From NCBI GenBank assembly GCA_033439255.1, contig CM065879.1, forward strand, positions 1,778,501-1,842,500: a stretch of 64,000 nt of DNA, given 5' to 3'. Position 1 is the first letter of the stretch. Each line of letters begins with the position of its first letter. Positions 12,071 to 23,982 of this stretch are shown here, in pieces. A program made the position numbers and the translations under genes. A model generated the notes under the pieces. The model saw nothing but the letters and a program-made list of their open reading frames with translations. It made no database searches and had not been told where the DNA came from. The DNA is from Hericium rajendrae (lineage: Eukaryota; Basidiomycota; Agaricomycetes; Russulales; Hericiaceae).

Positions 12071-12864
12071 GTCTGTTCGGTACATACATAGGGAATATGG
12101 CGTGTTCATCTCTGCGTGGAATTGAAGCGTGCGAGGCAGCAGGTTGACGTTGAAACATTCAGGGATGGACTGATCAGTGATTGGTATCGATCCTTCAGCG
12201 CCTTGGCGCTTAACACGCCACCGCGATTCTTTCTTGAACTTCCTAACTTTTTGTGCCATCCGCCATCCTAATTCAACAACCTGCCTGTATTTCTCCCTTT
12301 CAACGCAGTTCTATGTGTTTGTACGAAAGAGCTATGATAGTGATCGGGCTAGAGTTTCCGGAAGAATGCATGGCGATAGTTCAGAGATGAACGACGAATG
12401 TTGTCGCGACTTCCAACGTCACAATAGCTGTACTGGCCTATCGTAAGGTGAAGAGGAGATACTTATATGAACTTATGACAGGTCGTATCACATGTGACAG
12501 GTGTATCCAACGTCAACCCAACATATGCTCGACTGTTACAATGTCCGAAGAAGCAGTATCAATGCGGAATGCAATTCCGTTGACTGGACCGTGCGAGCTA
12601 AACCATCCTTCGCATACAAGCATATGTAGCAGATAAGTGCGAGCTTATCCGTATGACCTGTGCGATTGCTTATAAAAGTAAATCTGTTAGCTCGGTAGCT
12701 CGCAAGTCAATCGGAAAGCATTTCCGTTCTCAAGGCGTCATTCTCAGAGGCACGAATCCTGGCGGTTGTCTTTGAATAGCTCGAGCTATCATGCATCCCT
12801 TGAATGTGATGTTTCTGTCGTTCATTGCATCCCAATACTGATCTCTTCCATTCATGCAAGACAC
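12071..12864. other. Gene-free spacer between MITE and Gypsy element
   Basis: Short open frames occur (for example 12177-12446 and 12448-12636 on +), but none has a recognisable domain, codon bias or flanking splice signals. I see no structure worth naming. Confidence 0.5.
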
Positions 12865-13881
12865 TGATGCGCCCTTTAGCACGCCTTGCAATGGCATTGC
12901 CCACTCCCCACCTCCTTGCCCGTCCCGCTTCACTTCACCTCAGCCGCACCAAGTCCGCCCACCGCGACGTTGCTCCCCGCACAGGACAAGTGCCCCCATG
13001 GGTTCGGGACCGACCGGGTCGGACTAAAGCCGGTGTCCCGTGGTCCGATGCACCGAACGGGCCGGAGATCAACCGGCCGGACGAGTCAGCGGCACAGGAA
13101 CAGAAGCGCGCCCAGAGAACCAGCCGGCTCAATCAACGCGCCCTCGAATGCCCACACGCCCCTGGATCACGAGCGGCGCCCGCGACAGTGTGCTACTGAT
13201 GTCATCCCAGCCATTCCAGCTCGACGCGCCCGCCGTTCCTGACGCACGCCCTGGGCGATGTTGTAAGGCGGCACCTTTGATTCGTTCGTACCACGCGCAC
13301 GCCCTCTGCCCTGCACGGGCCGAGCCGCAACGACTCCACTCGCCAAGGGACCCGGAGCAGGCAGGATCAGGAAGGAATTGGAGATTGGGTCGGTCAGCGG
13401 GAGGTTGTCGTAGGAAGTCGCGCCGGGCCGCCTGAGGCGGCCTTGCCCATTTGTACCGTAGCTACTGACTTAGAGAATCGGAACGGAATCTGCCTTTTTC
13501 CCCTCAGAGCTCAGATCTCACAAAGCCCGCCGTTTGACGTTCTCACCCCAGCCTCTAAGCACGTCACAGACGTAGCTCTTCTCACTTTCTCGTGTCACTC
13601 ATCGTATTCGTCGTACTTGTCGCCACGCCGTTATCTACAAGCCGTATCACCTAAGACCCGTGAGTCTTGTCGTACCGTCATCGTCCCTAGCAGAGCCGCG
13701 TCGGAAGTCGCCCGCGCGCAGCAAGCTTGCCCTCCGCGGCCTTGCTCCCCTGCCCGTAGTACGATCACCCGTCAGCTACACGTCTCGGCGCTCCCCTCTT
13801 GAGATACTTGGTCCCCTCGCACCCCTCGGTACTCTGTTGGTTTTGGTTTTGGCTGCCGCCTCCATTCCCAGGGTCCACACA
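12865..13881 (+). repeat. 5' LTR of the Gypsy element
   Basis: It is 1,017 bp, starts TGATGCGCCC and ends GTCCACACA, and matches 24002-25018 at about 97 percent with no gaps. It supplies the promoter for the element's transcript. Confidence 0.95.
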
Positions 13882-13883
13882 TT

Positions 13884-13902
13884 ATTTTGGAGCCCACCGC
13901 GA
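13884..13902 (+). other. Putative primer binding site of the Gypsy element
   Basis: Directly inside the 5' LTR lies a TGG-starting motif (TGGAGCCCACCGCGAGG, beginning near 13888) of the kind that pairs with a tRNA 3' end. I could not assign the tRNA. Confidence 0.5.
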
Positions 13903-14314
13903 GGGTTCCATACTCAAAATAGAGCCGCGTCGTACTAGGAGTAGCGCACGGTCGAATCCAGATCGTACCCTCGAACAAGAAGTCCGTGTTGCGACTCAGG
14001 ACCCTCAGCAAGTTTCCCCCGACCTACCGTCACCTTTCCCACCGGTTCCAACTCCCACTAGTCCCCTTACTCCCATCGACGAAGAGTTCGAAATTCCCGA
14101 GCTCGAGCGTTCCTTCATCGTTCCTACTCCACCCGTATCGCCAACCCCGGCACCGCGACCCCTTGCCGGCCCCTCTGCTACCGCGGGTCCTAGGACAACG
14201 CCGCACCAGGCGACTTTGCCTGCTACCCCCCGTCCCCCTTCTCCTACTCAACAACACAGCCCGCTAGCCCCTGCACGTTTCCCCTTCCCCAGGCCACCAA
14301 GTATCCAACCAGTC

Positions 14315-16822
14315 ATGCCGCCCCCCTCCATGCCTATGCGCGGCGAGAGCGGTGCTCCCAAGTTCGACACCAACTCCCCCCGCGAGCTGGGCCGTTACTT
14401 CCTCGATCTCGAATTTTGTTTTCAGCGTTCCTCCGTGGCAGATGACGCGGAGAAAAAGAGTCATGCGGTCCGTCTCCTCTCAGACGTTGACGCACAAGAG
14501 CTGTGGCAGTCCGAGGCCAAGTATGCCGCCGGCACTTGGGACGAATTCAAGAAAGCTATCCACGAACTCTACCCGGGCTCGGCTAAGGAGAATACCTTTT
14601 CGCGTCAAGATTTGGAGTCACTCGTGCACCGAACTGCCGAGTCCACCCTCAGTTCCGTCGGTGAACTTGGTGCATTCTCGCGCGAGTTCACGGTCATCAC
14701 GCGCTACCTGAAAGGCAAGAACTGCATCTCCGATATCGAGGAACAATGCTGGTTTTTGGCGGCGCTCCCCGAACGTCTTCGCCTGCAGGTAGAGGACCGC
14801 CTTGCTCTTACCAAGCCTGATCACCATCCCGACGATCCGCACCCGATCAACGACGTCTATAGGGCCGCAGAGTGGTGCATGTATGGCACTGCCATCACCC
14901 CCGACCTGTACCTGCATGGACCGTCGTCAACTCAAGCCACCGCGTCGTCATCAACCGCCGAGGCAGGCTCAGGAACGACTATCCAGATTAAGAGTGAGCA
15001 GTTAGCGTCACTGGCCGATATCCTCTTGAGGAGCGCGCAGCAGCCGTTGCGTCAGCTGATGGTCTCTGGAGGTAATCAAGGCGCGCCAATGCGCGGGCGA
15101 ATGGGGTCAGATCAGTGCAACTTCTGTGGGAACGTGGGGCATTTCGTGCGCGAATGCATGACAGCCCAGGAATACATGGCCGCCGGCAAGTGCAAGAAGG
15201 ACGTCCAAGGCAAGATGGTCTTACCCTCTGGGGCTTGGCTCCCGCAAGGACCCCCAGGCACGACTATGGCTGAACGGATCGACGAATACCACCGTATGAA
15301 CCCCAATCAGCGAGCCACGGGTCAGCTTATGATGGGTGTAGCCGGTACCCGCCAGGCAAGTTCGCCGCGGGCGGGGCTCCCTCCCTACGGCTATCGCGTC
15401 GTGCTGGCATACGCTCAGACCACCGCGTCCCCCTATACCCAGGTCCAGGCAGGGTTGTACCAGCTCACCACAGACGCGCAGATTGAGAGCCTGGAGGGCG
15501 AGCTACGGCGGTTATACCAGTTGAAGGACGCCTCGGTTGTGCCCCCACCCAATGCCGCGGCCAGCCGTGATAGAGCTAACCGGGCGTTGGAACGAGCTCG
15601 CAGGATGGAAGAGCCTGCCCGCCAACCAGCCCCTCCACGATTGCCCCGTGCGCCACCGCGCCCGACCATCGAGGACGAACCAGAGCCGCCGTGGGCGTCC
15701 CTGCCCCCTCTGCAAGCTTCACCGGCCCCAGGCCCGGAACGAGACGACCCCCCCCACCTTCTATCTCAACCTGCAGTACGCGACGACCTCTGCGACCCTG
15801 ATGGTCCCGTCCACCCATTTGCCAGAGTCCGCGACGGTGCAAGGCCCGCGCAAGTCCCAGTGATCGAAGTAGTCGAAGAGACGGGCCCAACCCGTCGTGT
15901 GCAAGACTCAGTCGGGCAAGACGTGCTGGACCGCGTGTTCGCGCGTGCCATGTCCCTCCCTATCGAGGTCACCCAGGGCGAGCTCTGGTCCCTGGCGCCT
16001 GCAGTACGCGCGAAATACAAGGAGGCAGTCTCACGGCGTCACACGCGTCCGGTGGTGGGACAGAACCTGTTGGAAGTCCTTAACGAGACTGACCTGCTCT
16101 CCGAGCTGCCAGGTGAAGATGCAGTCGAGGAGCTGGCCTCGCCAGCGCGTCAAGTAGAGCTCGCTGCAGGTATCCAGTTCGCGAGCGAGCCCGTCGAAGG
16201 CGACCGTGTGCAGCACCCGGCCTCACTCCCTCATCCACGGGTATCTATCCTTTCGCACCAGTGCGCCGAGCCGCCGGAAGGTGCTGTCGTCCTTCTGGAT
16301 CCCTACGAGCAGTACCTCAAGCAACTCCGCCCGGACGAAAAGCCTAAACCCCTGATCGTCTCGCGCGAGTCTGCGGCGCTGCGTTCTATTGCAGCACTCA
16401 TAGATCATCAAGAACCGGTCGAGTGCATCTTGGACCCAGGTTCTCAGGTCATCTCCATGTCAGAGAGCGTTTGCTACACCTTAGGCCTGTCGTATGACTT
16501 CACGATTATCCTCACTATGCAATCCGCCAACGGCGAACTTGATGACTCGCTGGGCCTGTGCCGAAACGTGCCTGCAGTCTTTGGCAACATTGTTCTCTAC
16601 CTCCAAATACACGTCCTCCGGTCGCCCGCCTACGATATCCTACTCGGACGCCCCTTCGATGTGCTTACCGAGTCAGTCGTGCGCAGCTACCGCAATGAAA
16701 CACAGACCATCACCATCTTCGACCCAAACACCGGCGAAGCAGCCACGATCCCCACCCACCTGCGCACTGACATTCAGTATACGCTCGCGGCAAAGGAGGA
16801 TTTTCGCGCTTCGATGATTTGA
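14315..16822 (+). CDS. gag-PR: Gag-protease region of the Gypsy element
   Basis: The frame is open from the LTR edge; the first in-frame ATG is at 14315. The order is a Pro-rich N-terminus, a capsid-like helical domain (FLDLEFCFQR, LWQSEAKYAAGTWDEFKKA), a CCHC zinc knuckle (CNFCGNVGHFVREC, near 15118-15160), a long Pro/Glu-rich spacer, and a retropepsin-type aspartic protease with the DPGS catalytic motif near 16435 and ILLGRPF near 16640. Protease fused to gag, ahead of pol in another frame, is usual in fungal Ty3/Gypsy elements. The frame looks whole. Confidence 0.88.
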   Translation: MPPPSMPMRGESGAPKFDTNSPRELGRYFLDLEFCFQRSSVADDAEKKSHAVRLLSDVDAQELWQSEAKYAAGTWDEFKKAIHELYPGSAKENTFSRQDLESLVHRTAESTLSSVGELGAFSREFTVITRYLKGKNCISDIEEQCWFLAALPERLRLQVEDRLALTKPDHHPDDPHPINDVYRAAEWCMYGTAITPDLYLHGPSSTQATASSSTAEAGSGTTIQIKSEQLASLADILLRSAQQPLRQLMVSGGNQGAPMRGRMGSDQCNFCGNVGHFVRECMTAQEYMAAGKCKKDVQGKMVLPSGAWLPQGPPGTTMAERIDEYHRMNPNQRATGQLMMGVAGTRQASSPRAGLPPYGYRVVLAYAQTTASPYTQVQAGLYQLTTDAQIESLEGELRRLYQLKDASVVPPPNAAASRDRANRALERARRMEEPARQPAPPRLPRAPPRPTIEDEPEPPWASLPPLQASPAPGPERDDPPHLLSQPAVRDDLCDPDGPVHPFARVRDGARPAQVPVIEVVEETGPTRRVQDSVGQDVLDRVFARAMSLPIEVTQGELWSLAPAVRAKYKEAVSRRHTRPVVGQNLLEVLNETDLLSELPGEDAVEELASPARQVELAAGIQFASEPVEGDRVQHPASLPHPRVSILSHQCAEPPEGAVVLLDPYEQYLKQLRPDEKPKPLIVSRESAALRSIAALIDHQEPVECILDPGSQVISMSESVCYTLGLSYDFTIILTMQSANGELDDSLGLCRNVPAVFGNIVLYLQIHVLRSPAYDILLGRPFDVLTESVVRSYRNETQTITIFDPNTGEAATIPTHLRTDIQYTLAAKEDFRASMI

Positions 16823-19800
16823 TCGAAGATCAAGGAGAGGTCGCCTTCATCGTTGATTTCGACTCGGAGACGCCGCAAATCACGGCTTATGCCGCTATAC
16901 CCCCAGAATGTTCCGAAAACCCAGAAAAATGCCAAGATCATCTTCAATCTCTTTATCTCTATGCCTGTGATGCCTCGCTTCTCGACTCTAGCCCGGGGGG
17001 TCCTTCGCTTTCGGATGCCCCCGATAAATCTAATTTGTTGTCTGCCTTTCTCTCCGCTACAGCCTGCAAGTCCGCTTCCGCTTCCAAGCAAGGTCGCCCG
17101 AGTCCGCCGCCTCCTGGCGCGACGGATACCAGTCCTCCTGTCGCCTCTTACGCCGCAAAGAAATACAAGCTAGTTGCCCAAAAAGTCCGCCCAGTATTTA
17201 CGGACCTCCCCGAGCGTTTTTGGGTTCTCCGTAACATCAAAGGCGACCCTCTCCAAGACCTGCCGGAGTTATCTCCCAATCCGCCCCCGTTCGCTCCCAC
17301 CGCCCGCTATACCGAAGAAAGAAAAGCGGTTATCGATCGCGCCCATCCAGAAGGTTTCCTCTGGCCCTCCGAGCACGACCTACTCCACCATTTCATGTGT
17401 CTCCACGATACCGCCTTCGCCTGGGACGATTCAGAGCAGGGACATTTCCGCGAAGACTTCTTCCCCTCAGTGGTTATGCCGGTGATACCGCACACCCCCT
17501 GGGTCTTGAAGAACCGTCCAATCCCGCCAGGCATCCATGACAAGGTCTGCGAGATTATCCGTACCAAGATCGCCGCCGGCGTATATGAGCCTTCGTCGTC
17601 GTCATATCGCTCATGCTGGTTCTGCGTCACCAAAAAGGATGGTACAAGCCTGCGCATTGTGCACAGTCTCGAACCACTCAACAAGGTCACCATCGCTCAC
17701 TCGGGTGTCCCGCCTTTTACCGACCAGCTCACCGAGCAGTTCGCCGGGCGTGCTTGCGGCGGCATCCTCGATCTCTACGTTGGTTACGACGAGCGACTCT
17801 TGGCGGAGGAGTCCCGCGACATGACCACGTTCCAAACCCCGTTCGGGCCCAAATGGCTCGTTACGCTGCCCATGGGGTGGACGAACTCCGTGCCTATCTT
17901 CCACGATGACGTTACCGAAATCCTCTGGCCAGAAATCCCAGCTGTCACCATGCCCTATATCGATGATGTCCCCATTAAAGGCCCAGCTACCCGTTACGAG
18001 TTGCCCGGCGGAAATTTTGAAACTATACCCTGGAACCCAGGTATTCGTCGCTTTGTCTGGGAACACTTCCAGGGCGCGAACCGTGTCGTCCAACGCATGA
18101 AATATTGCGGTGGTACCTTCTCAGGGAAAAAGACTGTCCTTTGCGCGCCGGAAATCATCGTCGTCGGTCATAGATGCACGCCGGCGGGCCGTTTGCCAGA
18201 ACTCAGCAACCTCGCCAAGGTCAGCAACTGGCAACCTTGTACCGACCTCTCAGACATTCGCGCTTTCCTCGGGACCATTGGCGTGGCCCGCATCTTCATC
18301 AAGAACTTTGCAAAACGTGCTCACCATCTGGTACGGCTTACGCGCAAGGACACCCCATTCGAGTTCGGCCCAGACCAGTTGGCTGCACAGGAAGACCTTA
18401 AGCAAGCACTACTCGCCTCACCCGCCCTGCGCGCGATAGATTACGAGTCTCCCGCCTCAGTGATCCTGGGCGTCGACACCTCCTATATTGCCATCGGTTA
18501 CCTACTCTGTCAACAGGATGTGGACGACCCCAAAGTTCACCGGTATGCCCGCTTCGGCTCTATCGCCCTGAACGACCGTGAGGCGCACTTCTCCCAACCA
18601 AAGCTGGAATTATATGGCCTATACCGGAGCCTTCGCGCACTCAAACTCTGGCTCATTGGCATTCGCAACCTGATTATCGAAGTCGACGCCCGTTATATAT
18701 CCGGCATGCTGAATAATCCCGATCTCGCCCCTAGTGCGTCCATGAACCGGTGGATCGTCGGCATCCTCATGTTTCAATTTACCCTGGTCCACGTCCCCGG
18801 CGAGAAGCATGGGCCGGATGGCCTCTCCCGGCACCGCCCCCAGGACGATGATGCGCCCGAACCCGACGACGACTTCGATGACTGGGTCGACCGTGCTTAT
18901 GGCTTTGTACACATAATAAATGTGCCTCGGATCGGCCACGACCGCCCTCAGCTGGCACAACAGCTCATCTCGACCAATGTCGCCGTCGGCGATTTTGTCG
19001 CGCCTCCTCCGCAAGACCACTTGGCGTCCTACGCAGACGTTCCAAGGTCCGAAAAATCCCTCCTCATGGATGCCCGACTGCGCGCCGTCACCGACTTCCT
19101 GCTTCATCCGATCCGCCCTGACGGATTGACGGACCGGGAGTACGCTCGCTTCCTGCGTTATTGCCGCGACTTCTTCATGAAAGGTGGCCGCCTCTGGAAG
19201 CACGACAAGACAAATGCGCACAAACTAGTGCTCCCGCCGACCAGCCGCTGGGCTGCTCTCGTTGAGACTCACGAGTCCGCGGGACACCGCGGCGTCGCCG
19301 CAACCGCCCTCCTGCTCGCGGTCCGTTTCTGGTGGCCTTTTATGGGCTCGGATGTCGCTTGGTTTGTCCGTTCGTGCCATATTTGCCAAGCGTTCCAGAT
19401 CCGCAAAGTTCTTATCCTGCCAACGGTTGCGGTGCCCGCGCCTTTATTTGCGAAAATGTACATGGATACCATGCACCTGCCGAAATCCAACAATATGCAA
19501 TACCTGGTCCAAGGGCGCTGCTCTGTGTCCCACTTTCCCGAATGGCGCATGCTGCGCAAAGAACGCAGCGAGCACATTGCTGATTGGATTTACCAAGACA
19601 TCTTGTGCCGCTGGGGTATGCTCACCGAAATCGTGTCCGACAACGGCGGCCCGTTCGTTAAAGCCTTGACGCAGCTGGAAAAGAAGTACCACGTCTGGCA
19701 TATCCGCATCTCGGGCTATAACTCAAGAGCCAACGGCATCGCTGAGCGTGCACACTTTGACGTACGCCAAGCCCTGATCAAGGCTGCCGATGGCGTGGAG

Positions 19801-20451
19801 AAGAATTGGAGCTACTCAGCCCACTCCGTGTTCTGGTCGGAACGTATCACCATCCGCCGGCGCATGGGCTGTTCCCCATACTTCGCGGTAACCGGTACGC
19901 ACCCCCTGATGCCGCTCGATATCGCTGAAGCCACCTACCTGCTACCGCCGCCCGAGGCGATCTTGTCCTCTACCGACCTGATCGCCTCCCGTGCTCTTGC
20001 CCTGCAGAAGCGTCAAAAGGACCTTCAGCGACTTCACAGCTGCGTCTACGAGGCCCGCCTCCAGGCAGCACGAAAATTCGAACTGGAACATGAACGCACG
20101 ATCCGCGACTTTGACTTTCGCCGCGGCGAACTGGTACTTGTCCGCAATTCCGCGTACAGCACCAGCCATTCCCGGAAGACCAAACCATGCTACCTAGGCC
20201 CGTACCTCGTCCTCGGCTGCAACAAGGGGCGTGCTTACCTCTTGTGTGAGCTCGACGGTACGTTATTCGACTGGCCCACCGCAGCCTACCGCGTTGTCCC
20301 GTATTTCGCCCGTACCATCCTCGATCACCCGCCATTGGAAGATTTCCTCGATGTCGGCATCGAGCAGTTTGAACGTTTACTCGCCTCCACCGTCACAGAC
20401 CCGGATGACGAAACCGCCGGCAGCGACCTCGGCGAATTCGACAGGTCCTGA
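16819..20451 (+). CDS. pol: Reverse transcriptase-RNase H-integrase of the Gypsy element
   Basis: This frame overlaps the end of the gag-protease frame by a few bases in a different register, an arrangement the family usually expresses by ribosomal frameshifting. RT carries the YIDD active-site box (near 17960). RNase H follows (LGVDTSYIAIGY near 18470; EVDARYISGML near 18680). Integrase has the zinc-binding H-H-C-C domain (AGHRG...CHICQ, 19270-19390) and the D,D-E core (MDTMHLP near 19462, VSDNGGPF near 19637, GIAERAHF near 19740). The C-terminus has a GPYLVL-type module typical of Gypsy integrases and no chromodomain that I can see. The frame looks whole over about 1,210 codons. Confidence 0.92.
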   Translation: MIEDQGEVAFIVDFDSETPQITAYAAIPPECSENPEKCQDHLQSLYLYACDASLLDSSPGGPSLSDAPDKSNLLSAFLSATACKSASASKQGRPSPPPPGATDTSPPVASYAAKKYKLVAQKVRPVFTDLPERFWVLRNIKGDPLQDLPELSPNPPPFAPTARYTEERKAVIDRAHPEGFLWPSEHDLLHHFMCLHDTAFAWDDSEQGHFREDFFPSVVMPVIPHTPWVLKNRPIPPGIHDKVCEIIRTKIAAGVYEPSSSSYRSCWFCVTKKDGTSLRIVHSLEPLNKVTIAHSGVPPFTDQLTEQFAGRACGGILDLYVGYDERLLAEESRDMTTFQTPFGPKWLVTLPMGWTNSVPIFHDDVTEILWPEIPAVTMPYIDDVPIKGPATRYELPGGNFETIPWNPGIRRFVWEHFQGANRVVQRMKYCGGTFSGKKTVLCAPEIIVVGHRCTPAGRLPELSNLAKVSNWQPCTDLSDIRAFLGTIGVARIFIKNFAKRAHHLVRLTRKDTPFEFGPDQLAAQEDLKQALLASPALRAIDYESPASVILGVDTSYIAIGYLLCQQDVDDPKVHRYARFGSIALNDREAHFSQPKLELYGLYRSLRALKLWLIGIRNLIIEVDARYISGMLNNPDLAPSASMNRWIVGILMFQFTLVHVPGEKHGPDGLSRHRPQDDDAPEPDDDFDDWVDRAYGFVHIINVPRIGHDRPQLAQQLISTNVAVGDFVAPPPQDHLASYADVPRSEKSLLMDARLRAVTDFLLHPIRPDGLTDREYARFLRYCRDFFMKGGRLWKHDKTNAHKLVLPPTSRWAALVETHESAGHRGVAATALLLAVRFWWPFMGSDVAWFVRSCHICQAFQIRKVLILPTVAVPAPLFAKMYMDTMHLPKSNNMQYLVQGRCSVSHFPEWRMLRKERSEHIADWIYQDILCRWGMLTEIVSDNGGPFVKALTQLEKKYHVWHIRISGYNSRANGIAERAHFDVRQALIKAADGVEKNWSYSAHSVFWSERITIRRRMGCSPYFAVTGTHPLMPLDIAEATYLLPPPEAILSSTDLIASRALALQKRQKDLQRLHSCVYEARLQAARKFELEHERTIRDFDFRRGELVLVRNSAYSTSHSRKTKPCYLGPYLVLGCNKGRAYLLCELDGTLFDWPTAAYRVVPYFARTILDHPPLEDFLDVGIEQFERLLASTVTDPDDETAGSDLGEFDRS

Positions 20452-20513
20452 CCAAGTTCGCCCGTGGCATCCTCTGACCACTCGACTAGCGAGGAGGACT
20501 GAGGGCAGTCCAT

Positions 20514-20530
20514 TTTTCAGTTAGGGGGAG
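20514..20530 (+). repeat. Internal copy of the polypurine tract
   Basis: The 17-base motif TTTTCAGTTAGGGGGAG occurs here, 63 bases after the pol stop, and again at 23983-23999 next to the 3' LTR. The LTR-proximal copy is the normal plus-strand primer. This one marks where the 3' LTR of a shorter ancestor would be expected to begin. Confidence 0.85.
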
Positions 20531-23500
20531 TAGAGGCCGTCAGTCAAGCGTGTCGACGACCTTGGACGCCCCACCAATACTCACACGCACGAAATAAATC
20601 TATTGTTACTTGCATTTCGACAAACTCGCCTTGGGCGATCTTCATACCATCCACCACTCAGATTTTACCTTCACCAATCGTATAGGCCCTGACAAGATCG
20701 CCTGGGGTGACTTTGTTTCTTCCTGGTTTTCCCCTTTAGATTCACACAGGTTCAGACTTCAAGATGGGCTCCCATTCGGCAGGAGCAACGATACAGTAGG
20801 ACTCGGCGTCCCGATTACGAGCGACCTATAGTAAAAAGCCGGGCCTAAGGCCCGGGCAACACAAAACGTATGCGACAACTTCCACGACGACAAAACAAGA
20901 TAGCAAATTTAAAAGGGGAGGGTCTTTCCCTCCCCGCGCAAAGCGACAGCCCCGCTCGTCAGGAGTCAGCCGGCACGACTTCCTCTGATGCGGCCACCTC
21001 AGCGACAGGAGCCGCCATCAGCTCCAACGGCTCACCAGGACCCTCGACCGAAGGAACGGGGGACTCCCTTGCAAGCGGGCACAAAGACGGACCCGCGGTG
21101 GGACTCGCCGCGGCCTCCTCCTCTGCGTCGCTAGCGGCGTCCGCAGGCTCGTCCTTGGCGACCTTGCCCTCTTCATCCGCCTCCGCCGCGATATACTCGC
21201 CGCGCATGCCCGTATAGAGGGCCGTGACGAGCCTCTCGACGGCGAGGATCTGGCCGTGGTTCGACATGCGTTGGAGGTACAAACCGACGAGCTGCCGCTC
21301 GGTCTCCGCGAGCAGGGTGCGGCGGAGCGACGAATCGCGTGGAATGCACGCGTAGGGGTCGACATAGTCCCAGGCCCCTGGACGGAAGCCGTCGGAGACC
21401 GGGAACGGAAGGCGAGATGCGAGCGCCTCGAACGGGGCTGTAGGATGGTCACCCGGTCAGCAAACGCGTAGCAACAGTGGGGTAGCGACTTACGGAGCGC
21501 GCCCGTGGAGTCTGGTATCCCCGGTAAGACCACGGGGGAGTCGACCACCTGGTCGCGACCAGAAGAAGCCGCGGCGGCACGTGCGGCAACGGGATCCATG
21601 ACGGGCGCACCCATCCGCGTCAGATGCGTGTTGAGGTCGACGCAGGCGAGGCAGGAAGTGCGCTTCTCGCTGCACTCGCAGCATCGCTCGTGCTTCGCAC
21701 GCCCGACGTTCTTCGCAGGGAGGACCCGGCGGAGGCACTCCTTGCCCTCGTTGATGCACGCGGTGCACCACTGCTTGGGCAGGCACTACGCAAACAGAAA
21801 ATTAGCGTCGAGCACAGGTGGAGGAGATGGGTACTTACCGGACCCCACTTCTCATCGGGCTCCTTGGCCTTGGCCTTCCCTTTCCCCTCGTTCGCAGCGA
21901 TGGTGCCAGCCGGCCCCGTACGCGCCCTCTTCGCCGGCGGGGGCACTTCAACAATCTCGTCCCCCGCCTCCTCCTCCTCGACAGGTGCTACGGCCTTGTG
22001 CTTGGCCGCGCGAGTCGCGGCGGACACTGGAGCATCCAGAGCCGGGTCTACGTCCCGCTCGGCGGATGCGTCTACGACACCGGTGGCAGTCAACAGGGCG
22101 GCGACTTCGAGGCGGTCTTGCTCACTGGTCTGTGAGCGGGGCGGCGACGGAGCCCTGGTGCACGTGGAAGATGAGGCCTGCGGGGTCTCGTTGGTTGGCG
22201 CGGCCGCCCTTTTGCCCTTAGGGGGCCCTGTCTTGTGCGTTGAAACGGGCGCGACCTGCACAGGCCCCTTGCCCTTGGGTGTCGCGGCCGCGAGCGGGGT
22301 GTCGTCGTTGCTCTCCTCGAGCTTGTCGGTCTCCCGGTCCTCTGTCTCGGTCGGGTCTTCGGGGGGCTCGAAGACGTCGAGCACCTTGGCACCCCACTTG
22401 TGGTCGGACTTCAGCTCGAGGCGGCTGAAGACTACACGGGCGTCGGCGATCCCGCGACGGAAGAAATCGTTGTCGAGGTGGGTCGAATTCGACCTCAAGA
22501 GAGGGCCCTGTCAGGAGTGGTGGTCAGCGGGGACGGAAGCAAAACGTGCGCCGGCAGACTCACCAAGCAACTGGCAACCTGGGTGATCCACTCTGCCCAG
22601 ACATTGCCGGGGTCGCCTTCACGCGGGTGGCCTGACCCGAAGAGGCGTTCGAGAGCCTGAATACCCTTGGGGCGGTTGTCGACGTACGCACGAGCCATGG
22701 GAGACGAGGTGCTGAGGAGCGAGTCACCTCGCAACTCAGTGTTCATAAGGACTCCGCGACAAGACGGAAGCGCCTGGCGAATTGCCTCCGGAGAAGCCCC
22801 CACATACAGGTAGCTTCGCAGCTTCGCGCAGAAGCCCGCGATGTGGGCACCCAGCCAAAACAGTTGTCGCTTCGGACTCAATCAGGATCTCAGGCCCCGA
22901 TTGGTGCCCATTTGTCATTTCAGCCGCGTCTCGCGAACAGGAAGCCTATTCGGCGACGGGCAAGTCCCACAGACAGCATAGTGCACCTTGGCACCAGAAT
23001 AGTTCAATTGAGCGGTGAGGCATGCTCGCCACCGGCGTACATCGTACTATACTAATCCGCGGCCCCTCCCGCGACCCTGTCGCGGGCGCCCTCCTCGTCT
23101 GCTCGGTAGGGCGGAAGCCGCAGCAGCTCGGCCAAGTCGAGTGCCTCCGCCACTAGGCGGTGCATCGTCTCTAGCTCATGTGGATCCTCACTCACCTCTC
23201 CCCCGGCGTCTTCCCATGGCAACTCCGGCGCGGAGACCGCTTGATGCAGCCTGGCGAACAACGGCTCCAGAGCCCGCTTGCAGGCCTCCGCGTCTATGAC
23301 GTCATACTGGTACTTGCGGCAGGTGATATCGATTTCCTCCAGGGCCACCACGCGGCATGTCTCCCACAGCTCGGACTCGGCCACGGACAGGTGGTCTGTG
23401 GCATCTACCTGATGGTGCTCCAGGGAATCGAGCCACTCGCGCTTCAGCAACGGCATGAGGTACCAACCCCAGTCGAGCCAACGGCAGACTTTCCCGGACG

Positions 23501-23982
23501 CGCGGGCGGCCTCGGACAGGAAGTGGTCCGACATCTGCATAATGTCATCCTGCAGACCCACGTCGATGGCACCAGCGTAGCGCTGGTAGTCCTTCTGGAG
23601 TCCCGAGAATTAGCAGGTACGCAACAACGCCGCAAGCGAGCTTGGACGTACTACGGCGACCATGAGGTCTCGACCCCAGATCTCGCGTTCCCGGATGACC
23701 GCGTCGCGCTTGGACAGCGTGGACGCATCGAGCGGGGTCCACGAGCGCTCCGCAAGGAGCCAGGTCACTTTCTGGCGGAAGACTTGATCAAGGAAGGTGT
23801 TCATCGGGACAAGACTGCCGGGCGCGAAGATGGCTCGGAGTTGAGTGCCCTCCCAGGGCGTAGATGCCTTTTATAGGCTCGCTGCAGCACACCTGCCCAG
23901 GGCGCCGTCGTACAATCGGCTTCACACATGCCCGCGCCCGAATCCCTCGTGGGGCTCCAGATTAGACTACGGAGAGTCTAAA
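20531..23982 (-). mobile_element. Extra segment of the Gypsy element with opposite-strand frames
   Basis: Between the two polypurine tract copies lie 3.45 kb whose best coding signal is on the minus strand. One gene-like set of exons runs 22498-20959. It has a charged N-terminal part with Lys-rich and Glu-rich low-complexity blocks and a KRAR basic patch, then a cysteine cluster (WCTACINEGKEC, CCECSEKRTSCLAC, near 21790-21640) like the Zn-cluster of many Agaricomycete orphan proteins, then an acidic tail. Another set at 23804-23052 encodes an acidic, Leu-rich helical protein of about 250 residues, with about one break. Antisense frames between pol and the 3' LTR are known from some plant Gypsy elements. 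Function is unknown. Confidence 0.7.

Noticed and set aside
13888-13905. Assigning the Gypsy primer site to a particular tRNA
   Set aside because: The TGG-starting motif is clear, but I could not match it to a tRNA 3' end with confidence.
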